From Nocardia sp. CDC159 (GTDB lineage: Bacteria; Actinomycetota; Actinomycetes; Mycobacteriales; Mycobacteriaceae): DNA of 64,000 nt. The notes under the pieces were generated by a model. It saw only the letters and a list, made by a program, of their open reading frames with translations, was not told the origin of the DNA and did not search any database. Positions 25,294 through 34,446 of this stretch are shown here, piece by piece. Location of the stretch: NCBI RefSeq assembly GCF_023740735.1, contig NZ_JAMRXH010000010.1, positions 124,001 through 188,000 on the forward strand. The letters run 5' to 3'. A program made the translations under genes and the position numbers. Each line of letters begins with the position of its first letter. Position 1 is the stretch's first letter.

Positions 25294-26076
25294 TCAGTCG
25301 AAACGGAACCAGCGGACCGCGAAATAGCCGCCGACCACACCCCATCCGACGAGCACGATCAACCCGTACCAGTCGACCTCGAGCCGCTGGGCCTGTTCCA
25401 GCGCCTGGGCCAGCGCCCCGGATGGAATGATCCGGGCGGCCACGCTCAACCAGTGCGGCACATTGCCGGCGGCGAAGACGAGGCTGGAGGTGCCCAGCAT
25501 GACGAACCACAGGATATTGGCCAGCGCCAGCACGATCTCGGCCTTGAGCGTGCCGCCGAGCAGCAGCCCCAGCGCCGCGAAAGTGGCGGTGCCCAGGGCG
25601 ATCACGGCCGCTCCGCAGATCAGCCCGCCGAGCGAGGGCCGCCAGCCCAGCGCCGCGCCGATGGCTCCCAGCAGCACCGATTGCAGCACCACCACGATCA
25701 GCACCGCGGCGCATTTGCCGCCGACGATGCCCCAGCGCGGTAATGCGGTGGCGCCCAGCCGTTTCAGTGCGCCGTAGCGCCGATCGAATCCGACCGCGAT
25801 GGCCTGCCCGGTGAACGCGGTGGACATGATCGCCACCATCATCACCGCGGGCACGATCCGATCCACGCGGTGCTCGCCGAGACCGCTGATCGGCAGCAGG
25901 GTCAGCCCGATCAGCAGCGCGATCGGAATGAACATGGTCAGCAGCAGCTGTTCGCCGTTGCGCAGCAACAGGATCAGCTCCATGCGAGTCTGGGCCGCCA
26001 GCATCGCGGGCCGGGCCGCGGGGCGCGGAGCGGGGGTGAAGGTGCCCGGTGCGAAACGTTCGGTCGACGTGGTCAC
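25294..26076 (-). CDS. ABC-2 type transporter permease
   Basis: A 260-residue integral membrane protein with about six hydrophobic helices, of the ABC-2 exporter class. LTMFIPIALLIGLTLLPISG is the first helix, and FDRRYGALKRLGATALPRWG is the usual cytoplasmic coupling segment. GTG at 26076 has GAGGAG 7 bases upstream; an ATG at 26091 overlapping the ATPase stop by 1 base is an alternative. With the ATPase it matches Rv1457c/Rv1458c, next to mptB. The pair may export a cell-wall precursor or a drug, but this is not known. Confidence 0.87.
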   Translation of the reverse strand: MTTSTERFAPGTFTPAPRPAARPAMLAAQTRMELILLLRNGEQLLLTMFIPIALLIGLTLLPISGLGEHRVDRIVPAVMMVAIMSTAFTGQAIAVGFDRRYGALKRLGATALPRWGIVGGKCAAVLIVVVLQSVLLGAIGAALGWRPSLGGLICGAAVIALGTATFAALGLLLGGTLKAEIVLALANILWFVMLGTSSLVFAAGNVPHWLSVAARIIPSGALAQALEQAQRLEVDWYGLIVLVGWGVVGGYFAVRWFRFD

Positions 26077-26090
26077 GGCAGTACTCCTCA

Positions 26091-27023
26091 TCACCCGCGT
26101 AGCTCCCGCCCGGTCAACTCCAGGAAGACGTCCTCGAGCCGCCGCTGATCGATGCGAATGTCGGTGGGCAGCACGTCGATCCGGGCGCACCACGCCGTCA
26201 CCGTGGCCAGCACCTGCGGGGTGATGTCGCCCTGCAGCAGATAGGAGCCGGGGGAGGTCTCGGTGGGGGAGAAGCCCTCCGGCAGGGCGCTTTTCAGCAG
26301 GCCCAGGTTCAACTTCGGCGGTGCGGTGAAGCGCAGCTGCCCCTCGGCGCCCGCGGAGGTCACCTCGGCGGGGGTGCCCTCGGCGACGATCCGGCCGTGG
26401 TCGATGATGACCAGTCGGTCGGCCAGCTGCTCGGCCTCGTCCATCATGTGCGTGGTCAGCAGCACGCTCACCCCGTCGCGGCGCAGCGCATCGATCAACT
26501 CCCACACCAGATGTCGCGCCTGCGCGTCCATCCCCGCGGTGGGCTCGTCGAGGAATACCAGCTCCGGCCGTCCCACCAGCGCGCACGCGAGCGCCAGCCG
26601 CTGCTGCTGCCCGCCGGACAGCCGTCGATACGGCGTGCGGCGCGCCTCGTGCAGGCCGAGGGTGTCCAGCAGCCAGTCCGGATCCAGCGGATCGGCCGAA
26701 TAGGCGGCGACCAGATCCAGCATCTCCCCGGCCCGCGACCCGGGATAGGCGCCGCCACCCTGCAGCATCACCCCGATGCGCGGTCGCAGCGCGTCGGAGT
26801 CGGCGATCGGATCCAGACCCAGCACCCGCACCGCACCGGCATCGGGCGCGCCGAAGCCCTCGCACATCTCCACGGTCGTGGTCTTGCCCGCGCCATTGGG
26901 GCCCAGCAGGGCCAGCACCTCGGCGCGGTGCACCTCGAAGCTGAGCCCGTCGACCGCGGTGACGTCGCCGTACCGTTTCACGACACCGTCGACGCGGACG
27001 GCAGGCTCAGGGGGCGCGCTCAC
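26091..27023 (-). CDS. ABC transporter ATP-binding protein
   Basis: A 310-residue ATPase for the adjacent permease. LLGPNGAGKTTTVEMCEGF is Walker A, LSGGQQQRLALACAL the signature, and ELVFLDEPTAGMD Walker B, followed by the H-loop in LLTTHMMDEAE. A C-terminal domain of about 90 residues follows, as in DrrA/CcmA-type exporters. GTG at 27023 overlaps the mptB stop (GTGA), so mptB, the ATPase and the permease form one translationally coupled operon. Confidence 0.93.
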   Translation of the reverse strand: MSAPPEPAVRVDGVVKRYGDVTAVDGLSFEVHRAEVLALLGPNGAGKTTTVEMCEGFGAPDAGAVRVLGLDPIADSDALRPRIGVMLQGGGAYPGSRAGEMLDLVAAYSADPLDPDWLLDTLGLHEARRTPYRRLSGGQQQRLALACALVGRPELVFLDEPTAGMDAQARHLVWELIDALRRDGVSVLLTTHMMDEAEQLADRLVIIDHGRIVAEGTPAEVTSAGAEGQLRFTAPPKLNLGLLKSALPEGFSPTETSPGSYLLQGDITPQVLATVTAWCARIDVLPTDIRIDQRRLEDVFLELTGRELRG

Positions 27024-28687
27024 GAAGAAATACCGTAGGCCGCGGCCCGCTGTGACGGAGCAGACACCCCCGCAGGTTTGCGCCACGGCAACAGATTCCG
27101 CGTCGCGACGATGAACGACACCGTCACCACCACCGCCGCGATCGCGGCCTCGATGATCTGGAAGACCCCGTAATCCGCACCGCGCGGCATCAGCATCACG
27201 CTCACCACCGCCGAGAACGCCACCGCCGGGACCCGGAATGCCGGGGTGGTCGCCCACGCGGCCAGCGGCACGATCGCCCAGAGCAGATACCAGGGTTGCA
27301 CCACGGGCATGAGCAAGACGATCGCGCCCAGTGAGACGCCCAGCGCGCCGACCGCGGGCAACCGCCCGGTCCAGGTGGCGATGAGCATGCGCAGGGTGAC
27401 GAAGCCCGCCACGGCGAGCGCGATCGGCCGGGTGATGCTCAGCAGGGCGGTGGTGTGATCGCCCAGCCCCAGCAACACGCCGCCGAATCCGGTGATGATG
27501 CCGATGGCGGTCGGCATCGACATCCAGCTGCGCACCACGCTGGCGGTGTTGAGCGTATAGAGCCAGCCGAACCCCAGCCCGCTGGCCAGGCTCACGAAAA
27601 GCGTTGTGGCAAGGGCGATCGCGCCCAGCAGCGCGGCCGACGCCAGCACCGACCGGATGCCCCTACCCCAGCGCCGGGCCAGCGCCATGCCGACGAAGCC
27701 CAGCGCTATCAACGAGGAGATCTTGATCGTCGACGACAGCGCGATGACGACCACGCCGAAGATCAGCAGCGTCCACTCCCGCCGATCGAACCGGTTGTCG
27801 ACCTCACGGCCCTCGTCCGAGATCGCCCGCAGGCAGAACTCCAGGCCCGCGAGCATCAGCCCGAGCATGATCGCGTCGTTGTGCACGCCCGCCACCAGGT
27901 GGAACAGCACCAGCGGATTCGCCGCGCCGAGCCACAGCGCGCTCACCCCCGCGACGCCGCAGCGTCGCGACAGCCGCGGCAGCGCCCAGACGATCAGCGC
28001 CACCCCGCCGAGTGCGATGAGTCGGTGGCACCACACGCCGATGATGATGTTGTCCCCGGTCAGCTGCGAGATGCCGCGCCCGATCCACAGGATGAGCGGG
28101 CCATAGGGCGCGGGCGTCTCGCGCCAGATGTTGGGCACGTTCATCGTCAGCACATCGCCCACGCCGAGCCCCTGCGCCGGACCCACCACATAGGGGTCCA
28201 TCCCGCGCTTGGCGATCTCGCTCTGCGCCAGATAGGAATACACGTCGGTGGAGTACAGCGGCGGCGCGACCGACAGCGGCAGAATCCACAGCAGCAGGGT
28301 CCGATCGAGCTGGGACCGGCTCAGCCGGTGCACCGGCTCGCCGCCGAGTCCGCCGACGGCGAAGCGCCCCAACAGCAACCACGCCAGCACGACCAGCACC
28401 GTGCCGATCATCGACAGCGCCAGCGACGAGGTCTGCCAGCGCGCGAACACTCCGATCACGCGCACCCCGGAGACCGGATTCTGTAGCACCGGCTGCGCGG
28501 CCACCCCCAGGGCGCTGATGCCGATCAGGACCGTCCCGGTGGCCCCGAGTAGCCGAATCCGCCCGAGTTGACGGGTCTCTCGCGCATCCAGTCCGGGGAC
28601 CTCGGTCTCCACGCTGTGCAGGACGGCGATGGTGTGATCGGCGGGCGGGACATCCAGGCCCAAGGCCCGGCGTCCCCACTCCACCAT
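27020..28687 (-). CDS. mptB: Alpha-(1->6) mannopyranosyltransferase MptB
   Basis: Polyprenol-phosphate-mannose-dependent GT-C enzyme that elongates the alpha-1,6-mannan core of lipomannan or lipoglycan at the membrane. It has about 555 residues with roughly 13 helices. The first periplasmic loop carries the GT-C acidic motif in YSTDVYSYLAQSEIAKRGMD, followed by DPYVVGPAQG and PAPYGPLILWIG, as in MptA/MptB. Synteny with Rv1459c between the ABC pair and sufR supports the name. The start is uncertain: ATG 28687 aligns best with mycobacterial MptB, though the frame stays open to 28837. It diverges from sufR. Confidence 0.9.
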   Translation of the reverse strand: MVEWGRRALGLDVPPADHTIAVLHSVETEVPGLDARETRQLGRIRLLGATGTVLIGISALGVAAQPVLQNPVSGVRVIGVFARWQTSSLALSMIGTVLVVLAWLLLGRFAVGGLGGEPVHRLSRSQLDRTLLLWILPLSVAPPLYSTDVYSYLAQSEIAKRGMDPYVVGPAQGLGVGDVLTMNVPNIWRETPAPYGPLILWIGRGISQLTGDNIIIGVWCHRLIALGGVALIVWALPRLSRRCGVAGVSALWLGAANPLVLFHLVAGVHNDAIMLGLMLAGLEFCLRAISDEGREVDNRFDRREWTLLIFGVVVIALSSTIKISSLIALGFVGMALARRWGRGIRSVLASAALLGAIALATTLFVSLASGLGFGWLYTLNTASVVRSWMSMPTAIGIITGFGGVLLGLGDHTTALLSITRPIALAVAGFVTLRMLIATWTGRLPAVGALGVSLGAIVLLMPVVQPWYLLWAIVPLAAWATTPAFRVPAVAFSAVVSVMLMPRGADYGVFQIIEAAIAAVVVTVSFIVATRNLLPWRKPAGVSAPSQRAAAYGISS

Positions 28688-28878
28688 GCTGCGCCGAGCG
28701 CCCTCGAGTGCCACCACGCTGCTGAGCCTAGTTCGCCGTCGCGATATTGCGGGATTCGTCTCGCGCACGGCGGCCGCGACCGTTCCGTTATGTGTGGGAA
28801 GTGCGGAAATCATCACACCGACCGGCGGAATAGGCACGAACCCCCGGTGCGGCGGCCGTTTACTCAGGTCACCCTTAC

Positions 28879-28884
28879 TAGAAT
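28879..28884 (+). promoter_or_regulatory. Probable -10 element of the suf operon
   Basis: TAGAAT fits an actinobacterial SigA -10 box. It lies 30 bases before the SufR start and just upstream of the SufR operator, so bound SufR would sit over the early transcribed region. The -35 region is not obvious. Confidence 0.4.
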
Positions 28885-28902
28885 GCGGGAAGGAATTCCG
28901 TC

Positions 28903-28917
28903 ACACTGATGTTGTGA
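28903..28917. promoter_or_regulatory. SufR operator ACACT-N5-TGTGA
   Basis: The sequence ACACTGATGTTGTGA is an exact match to the inverted repeat reported for M. tuberculosis SufR upstream of Rv1460. Its right arm overlaps the proposed GTG start codon of sufR at 28914. This predicts direct autorepression of the whole suf operon by iron-sulfur-loaded SufR. Confidence 0.8.
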
Positions 28918-29729
28918 AAACCGTGGGTTTGCGGAACGTGGAGACGGAAGCCGGGCGTCGCAACGACGCCCGGACCGCTGTCGTGCCCGCGACGCCGACG
29001 GCGGAGGGGCAGACCCGCGCGGCGGTCGTCCAGCTGCTGCTGGAGGAGGGCCCGATCACCGCGACCGCCATTGGTCAGCGACTGGGCCTGAGCCCGGCCG
29101 GGGTGCGTCGGCATCTGGACGCGCTGATCGAATCCGGTGAGGCGCGCGCGACCCGGTCCGCGCCGTGGCAGCAGAAGGGCCGCGGCCGGCCCGCCAAGCA
29201 GTATCAGCTCACCGCCGCGGGCCGCGGCCGCCTGGGCCACGCCTACGACGATCTCGCGGGTGCGGCCATGCGCCAGCTGCGCGCGATCGGCGGGGACCGG
29301 GCGATCGTCGATTTCGCCCGGCAGCGGGTCGCCACGATCGTGGCCGGAATCGACAAGCTCGCCCGGCATACGCCCGACGCCACGGCCGCCAAGGCCGACG
29401 AGATCGCGGAGGCGTTCACCGACGCCGGATTCGCGGCCTCGACCCGCAAAGTGGGAGCGGGTGTGCAGATCTGCCAACATCATTGCCCGGTATCGCACGT
29501 CGCCGAGGAATTCCCGGAGCTGTGCGCCGCCGAGCTGGAGGCGTTCCGCGACCTGCTCGGCACCCACGTGCAACGGCTGGCGACCATCGCCAACGGCGAT
29601 TGCGCCTGCACCACCCACGTCCCGCTGTTCGTACTGCCGAATACGAGTGGCGACAACCAGAACTCAGATGAGGCCGCTGCCCAGCCCGCAGCGGAGACCA
29701 CGAACGACTCCGGAAGGAGTGCCGAATGA
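28914..29729 (+). CDS. sufR: Iron-sulfur-sensing repressor SufR
   Basis: A 271-residue DeoR/ArsR-like winged-helix regulator of Fe-S cluster assembly. VVQLLLEEGPITATAIGQRL and LSPAGVRRHLDALIESGEAR form the DNA-binding domain, with a GRGRPAKQYQLTAAG wing. C-terminal cysteines at about 187, 191, 204 and 230 or 232 (CQHHC, ELC, DCAC) are placed to bind a 4Fe-4S cluster. The GTG at 28914 is the most reasonable in-frame start, but it lies within the operator and 20 bases from the nearest GGAAGGA, so leaderless or weak initiation is possible. The stop overlaps the sufB start (ATGA). Confidence 0.92.
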   Translation: MKTVGLRNVETEAGRRNDARTAVVPATPTAEGQTRAAVVQLLLEEGPITATAIGQRLGLSPAGVRRHLDALIESGEARATRSAPWQQKGRGRPAKQYQLTAAGRGRLGHAYDDLAGAAMRQLRAIGGDRAIVDFARQRVATIVAGIDKLARHTPDATAAKADEIAEAFTDAGFAASTRKVGAGVQICQHHCPVSHVAEEFPELCAAELEAFRDLLGTHVQRLATIANGDCACTTHVPLFVLPNTSGDNQNSDEAAAQPAAETTNDSGRSAE

Positions 29730-31162
29730 CGACGACCACCGACCAGGTGCAGCCGCTGTCCCAGGAGGAGACGATCGCCTCCCTGGGCAAGTACGGCTAC
29801 GGCTGGGCTGACTCGGATGTCGCCGGTGCCAGTGCCAAGCGAGGTCTGTCCGAGGAGGTCGTGCGCGACATCTCGGCCAAGAAGAACGAGCCCGAGTGGA
29901 TGCTCGACATCCGCCTGAAGGCGCTGCGCATCTTCGATCGCAAGCCGATGCCGAACTGGGGTTCCAACCTCGACGGCATCGACTTCGACAACATCAAGTA
30001 CTTCGTGCGCTCCACGGAGAAGCAGGCCGCCAGCTGGGACGAGCTGCCCGAGGACATCAAGAACACCTACGACAAGCTGGGCATCCCGGAGGCGGAGAAG
30101 CAGCGCCTGATCGCCGGTGTGGCCGCCCAGTACGAGTCCGAGGTCGTGTATCACCAGATCCGCGAGGACCTGGAGTCCCAGGGCGTCATCTTCCTCGACA
30201 CCGATACCGGTCTCAAGGAGCATCCGGAGCTGTTCAAGCAGTACTTCGGCTCGGTCATCCCGGCGGGCGACAACAAGTTCTCCGCGCTGAACACGGCCGT
30301 GTGGTCGGGCGGTTCGTTCATCTACGTGCCGCCGGGCGTGCACGTCGACATCCCGCTGCAGGCCTACTTCCGGATCAACACCGAGAACATGGGCCAGTTC
30401 GAGCGGACCCTGATCATCGTCGACGAGGGCGCCTACGTGCACTACGTCGAGGGCTGCACCGCGCCGATCTACAAGTCCGACTCGCTGCATTCGGCGGTCG
30501 TGGAGATCATCGTCAAGGACGGCGGCCGCTGCCGCTACACCACCATCCAGAACTGGTCCAACAACGTCTACAACCTGGTCACCAAGCGGGCCAAGGCGGG
30601 TGCGGGCGCGACCATGGAGTGGATCGACGGCAATATCGGTTCCAAGGTCACCATGAAGTACCCGGCGGTCTGGATGACCGGCGAGCACGCCAAGGGCGAG
30701 GTGCTGTCGGTGGCGTTCGCGGGCGAGGGCCAGCATCAGGACACCGGCGCGAAGATGCTGCACCTGGCGCCGCACACCTCCTCGACCATCGTGTCGAAGT
30801 CGGTGGCGCGCGGCGGTGGGCGGGCCTCGTACCGCGGCCTGGTCCAGGTCAACAAGGGCGCGCACGGCTCGAAGTCGACCGTGAAATGCGATGCGCTGCT
30901 GGTGGATACGATCAGCCGCTCCGACACCTACCCCTACGTCGACATCCGCGAGGACGACGTGACGATGGGCCACGAGGCCACCGTCTCCAAGGTGAGCGAG
31001 GACCAGCTGTTCTACCTGATGAGCCGCGGCCTCACCGAGGACGAGGCGATGGCGATGGTGGTGCGCGGCTTCGTCGAGCCGATCGCCAAGGAACTGCCCA
31101 TGGAGTACGCGCTCGAGCTGAACCGCCTGATCGAGCTGCAGATGGAAGGAGCCGTCGGCTGA
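29726..31162 (+). CDS. sufB: Fe-S cluster scaffold protein SufB
   Basis: A 478-residue core subunit of the SufBC2D scaffold. LPEDIKNTYDKLGIPEAEKQ, VYHQIREDLESQGVIFLDTD, SGGSFIYVPPGVHVDIPLQA and TVSKVSEDQLFYLMSRGLTE are family hallmarks. The beta-helix Cys of EGCTAPIYKS near residue 247 is a candidate cluster ligand. The protein is uninterrupted, unlike M. tuberculosis SufB, which carries an intein. Coupled to sufR by a 4-base overlap and to sufD by TGATG. Confidence 0.97.
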   Translation: MTTTTDQVQPLSQEETIASLGKYGYGWADSDVAGASAKRGLSEEVVRDISAKKNEPEWMLDIRLKALRIFDRKPMPNWGSNLDGIDFDNIKYFVRSTEKQAASWDELPEDIKNTYDKLGIPEAEKQRLIAGVAAQYESEVVYHQIREDLESQGVIFLDTDTGLKEHPELFKQYFGSVIPAGDNKFSALNTAVWSGGSFIYVPPGVHVDIPLQAYFRINTENMGQFERTLIIVDEGAYVHYVEGCTAPIYKSDSLHSAVVEIIVKDGGRCRYTTIQNWSNNVYNLVTKRAKAGAGATMEWIDGNIGSKVTMKYPAVWMTGEHAKGEVLSVAFAGEGQHQDTGAKMLHLAPHTSSTIVSKSVARGGGRASYRGLVQVNKGAHGSKSTVKCDALLVDTISRSDTYPYVDIREDDVTMGHEATVSKVSEDQLFYLMSRGLTEDEAMAMVVRGFVEPIAKELPMEYALELNRLIELQMEGAVG

Positions 31163-32373
31163 TGCCGGTCGAGAACGTTGCCGAGGCCGCCGAGGCTCAC
31201 CGGAGCGGAGCCCGCGGAGCGACCAATGGGCTGAGCCCGGCGCTGAACAAGGGCGAGGTGTTCACGTCCTTCGACGTGAACGCCTTCGAGGTGCCCTCGG
31301 CGAAGGACGAGGCGTGGCGGTTCACCCCGCTGCGTCGGCTGCGCGGCCTGCACGACGGCACCGCCACCCGCGACGGCGAGGCCTCGGTCGAGGTGACCCC
31401 CGTCTCCGGCGTCACCGTGGAGACGGTGGACCGCACCGACTCCCGTCTCGGCGCGGCGGGCGTTCCGTCCGATCGCGTTGCGGCCCAGGCGTACTCCGGC
31501 TTCGAGCGGGCGACCATCGTGTCCGTCGGCAAGGAGACCGAGGTGGCCGAGCCGGTCACCGTCACCGTCACCGGTCCCGGCGAGGGGAAGACGGCCTACG
31601 GCCACCTGCAGATCCGCCTGGACAACTTCGCCGTCGCCACGGTGGTCCTCGATCAGCGCGGCAGCGGGACCTACGCGGAGAACGTGGAATTCGTGCTCGG
31701 CGACAGCGCCAAGCTGACCGTCGTCGCGGTGCAGGACTGGGCCGACGACGCCGTGCACGCCACCGCGCATCACGCCCGGCTCGGCCGCGACGCCACCCTG
31801 CGCCACACCTCGGTCACCCTCGGCGGTGATGTGGTGCGCCTGACCGGCACCGTGCGCTACGCCGGTCCCGGCGGCGACGCCGAACTGCTCGGCCTCTACT
31901 TCGCCGACGCGGGTCAGCATTTCGAGCAGCGACTGCTGGTCGATCACGCGGTGCCCCACTGCAAGTCGAACGTGCTGTACAAGGGCGCGCTGCAGGGCGA
32001 TCCGAACTCCTCGAAGGGCGACGCCCGCACGGTGTGGGTCGGCGATGTGCTGATCCGCGCGGAGGCCGAGGGCACCGACACCTACGAGGCCAACCGCAAC
32101 CTGGTGCTCACCGATGGCGCGCGCGCCGACTCGGTGCCGAACCTGGAGATCGAGACCGGCGAGATCCTGGGCGCCGGACATGCCTCGGCCACCGGGCGTT
32201 TCGACGATGAGCAGCTGTTCTACCTGCGCGCTCGCGGTATTCCGGAGGACGCCGCCCGCCGCCTGGTGGTGCGCGGTTTCTTCCACGAGATCATCCAGAA
32301 GATCGCGGTCCCCGAGATCCGGGAGCGGCTCGAGACGGCCATCGAGGCCGAGCTCGCCGCGATCGGTGTCTGA
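31162..32373 (+). CDS. sufD: Fe-S cluster assembly protein SufD
   Basis: A 403-residue partner of SufB. The N-terminal half is variable; DEAWRFTPLRRLRGL near residue 50 is a SufD signature for the start of the conserved region. The C-terminal beta-helix contains FEQRLLVDHAVPHCKSNVLY with the conserved His-Cys, then DGARADSVPNLEIETGEI and DEQLFYLRARGI. The ATG at 31162 shares its A with the sufB stop, so a much longer frame running in from 29896 is not the gene. Confidence 0.96.
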   Translation: MPVENVAEAAEAHRSGARGATNGLSPALNKGEVFTSFDVNAFEVPSAKDEAWRFTPLRRLRGLHDGTATRDGEASVEVTPVSGVTVETVDRTDSRLGAAGVPSDRVAAQAYSGFERATIVSVGKETEVAEPVTVTVTGPGEGKTAYGHLQIRLDNFAVATVVLDQRGSGTYAENVEFVLGDSAKLTVVAVQDWADDAVHATAHHARLGRDATLRHTSVTLGGDVVRLTGTVRYAGPGGDAELLGLYFADAGQHFEQRLLVDHAVPHCKSNVLYKGALQGDPNSSKGDARTVWVGDVLIRAEAEGTDTYEANRNLVLTDGARADSVPNLEIETGEILGAGHASATGRFDDEQLFYLRARGIPEDAARRLVVRGFFHEIIQKIAVPEIRERLETAIEAELAAIGV

Positions 32374-32411
32374 CCCACGAACCTAATCACCCACAAAGGA
32401 ACTCGAATTCG

Positions 32412-33188
32412 ATGACCACCCTGGAAATCAAGGACCTGCACGTCGAGGTCGCCAATCCGGACGAGACCGGTGAGCCCATCAAGATCCTGAAGGGTGTAAA
32501 CCTCACCGTGAAATCCGGTGAGACGCACGCCATCATGGGCCCCAATGGCTCGGGCAAGTCGACGCTGTCCTATGCCATCGCCGGTCATCCGAAGTACACG
32601 GTGACCCAGGGCTCGATCACCCTGGACGGTGAGGACGTGCTGGCCATGTCCGTCGACGAGCGCGCCCGCGCGGGCCTGTTCCTGGCCATGCAGTACCCGG
32701 TCGAGGTGCCCGGCGTCTCCATGTCGAACTTCCTGCGCACCGCGGCCACGGCCGTGCGTGGCGAAGCCCCGAAGCTGCGGCACTGGGTCAAGGAGGTCAA
32801 GGAGTCGATGGCCGAGCTGGAGATCGACTCGGCCTTCGCCGAGCGCAGCGTCAACGAGGGCTTCTCCGGCGGTGAGAAGAAGCGCCACGAGATTCTGCAG
32901 CTGGGCCTGCTGAAGCCGAAGATCGCCATCCTGGACGAGACCGACTCCGGCCTGGACGTGGACGCGCTGCGCATCGTCTCCGAGGGCGTGAACCGCTACA
33001 AGGAGCGGCAGAACGGCGGCGTCCTGCTCATCACCCACTACACCCGCATCCTGCGTTACATCCAGCCGCAGTTCGTGCATGTGTTCGTGGGCGGGCGCAT
33101 CGTGGCCGAGGGCGGTCCGGAGCTCGCCGAGGAGCTGGATGCCAACGGCTACGTGCGCTTCACCCAGACCGCTACCGCTGGAGCCTGA
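32412..33188 (+). CDS. sufC: Fe-S cluster assembly ATPase SufC
   Basis: A 258-residue ABC-type ATPase of the SufBC2D complex. IMGPNGSGKSTLSYAIAGHP is Walker A, VNEGFSGGEKKRHEILQ the signature and IAILDETDSGLDVDALRIV Walker B plus D-loop; LLITHYTRILRYI contains the H-loop. There are no membrane partners, as expected for a soluble assembly ATPase. It follows sufD after 38 bases, with AAAGGA about 14 bases upstream of the ATG. Confidence 0.97.
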   Translation: MTTLEIKDLHVEVANPDETGEPIKILKGVNLTVKSGETHAIMGPNGSGKSTLSYAIAGHPKYTVTQGSITLDGEDVLAMSVDERARAGLFLAMQYPVEVPGVSMSNFLRTAATAVRGEAPKLRHWVKEVKESMAELEIDSAFAERSVNEGFSGGEKKRHEILQLGLLKPKIAILDETDSGLDVDALRIVSEGVNRYKERQNGGVLLITHYTRILRYIQPQFVHVFVGGRIVAEGGPELAEELDANGYVRFTQTATAGA

Positions 33189-33189
33189 T

Positions 33190-34443
33190 ATGACCGCAAC
33201 CGTGCGCACACTCGATGTCGCGAGGATTCGGGCGGACTTCCCGATTCTGAACCGCACCGTGCGCGACGGCAAACCCCTGGTGTACTTGGACTCCGGGGCC
33301 ACCTCGCAGCGTCCGCTGCAGGTTCTCGACGCCGAGCGGGAGTTCCTCACCACCCGCAATGCCGCCGTGCACCGCGGCGCGCACCAGCTGTCGGAGGAGG
33401 CGACCGACGCCTACGAGGCCGCCCGCGCGGATGTCGCGCGGTTCGTGGGCGTGGACACCGGTGAGATCGTGTTCACCAAGAACGCGACCGAGTCGCTGAA
33501 CCTGGTGACCTACTCCTTCGCCGACAAGCGTTTCCCGTACCACGTGGGTCCGGGCGACGAGATCGTGATCACCGAGCTGGAGCATCACGCCAACCTGGTG
33601 CCGTGGCAGGAGCTCGCGCTGCGTACCGGGGCCACGCTGAAGTGGTACGGCATCACCGACGACGGCCGCATCGACCTCGATTCGCTCGAGCTGTCCCCGG
33701 CGACCAAGGTGGTGGCGTTCACACACGTCTCCAATGTGACCGGCGCGTTCACCGACGTGCCCGAACTGGTCCGGCGCGCAAAGGAAGTCGGCGCGCTGAC
33801 GGTGCTCGACGCCTGCCAGTCGGTGCCACACATGCCGGTGGACTTCCGGGCGCTGGGCGTCGATTTCGCCGCCTTCTCCGGCCACAAGATGCTCGGCCCG
33901 TCCGGGGTGGGCGTGCTCTACGGCCGCTACGCGCTGTTGGAGGAGACCCCGCCGTTCATTACCGGCGGCTCGATGATCGAGACCGTGACCATGGAGCGCA
34001 CCACCTTCGCCGCGCCGCCGCAGCGGTTCGAGGCCGGGGTGCCGATGAGCTCGCAGGTCATCGGGCTGGCCGCGGCCGTGCGCTATCTCGACGAGCTCGG
34101 TATGGAAGCCGTCGCGGCGCACGAGCACGAGCTCACCGGTGCGGCGCTCGAGGGTCTCGGCGCGCTCGACGGCGTGCGGATCGTCGGGCCGACGGAGAAT
34201 GTGAACCGCGGCGGCGCGGTGTCGTTCGTGGTCGACGGCATCCACGCCCACGATGTGGGCCAGATCCTCGACGACGAGGGCGTCGCCATCCGCGTGGGTC
34301 ACCACTGCGCGTGGCCGCTCATGCGGCGGCTGGGCATTCCGGCCACGGCCCGCGCCTCGTTCTCGGTCTACAACACCCTCGACGAGGTGGATGCCCTGGT
34401 CGCCGCGGTGCGGAAGGCCCAGAGCTTCTTCGGGGTTGCATAG
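33190..34443 (+). CDS. sufS: Cysteine desulfurase SufS
   Basis: PLP-dependent class V aminotransferase-fold enzyme that takes sulfur from cysteine for Fe-S assembly. It has 417 residues. LVYLDSGATSQRPLQVLDAE opens the domain, and ELEHHANLVPWQ and VLDACQSVPHMPVDF bind PLP. Lys233 in FSGHKMLGPSG is the Schiff-base lysine. Cys373 in IRVGHHCAWPLMRR is the persulfide Cys on the short type II loop. The ATG at 33190 lies 1 base after the sufC stop. Confidence 0.97.
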   Translation: MTATVRTLDVARIRADFPILNRTVRDGKPLVYLDSGATSQRPLQVLDAEREFLTTRNAAVHRGAHQLSEEATDAYEAARADVARFVGVDTGEIVFTKNATESLNLVTYSFADKRFPYHVGPGDEIVITELEHHANLVPWQELALRTGATLKWYGITDDGRIDLDSLELSPATKVVAFTHVSNVTGAFTDVPELVRRAKEVGALTVLDACQSVPHMPVDFRALGVDFAAFSGHKMLGPSGVGVLYGRYALLEETPPFITGGSMIETVTMERTTFAAPPQRFEAGVPMSSQVIGLAAAVRYLDELGMEAVAAHEHELTGAALEGLGALDGVRIVGPTENVNRGGAVSFVVDGIHAHDVGQILDDEGVAIRVGHHCAWPLMRRLGIPATARASFSVYNTLDEVDALVAAVRKAQSFFGVA

Positions 34444-34446
34444 ATC

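Noticed and set aside
29896..31161. Long N-terminal extension of the SufD frame
   Set aside because: It overlaps sufB entirely in another frame; the ATG at 31162 coupled to the sufB stop is the real start.
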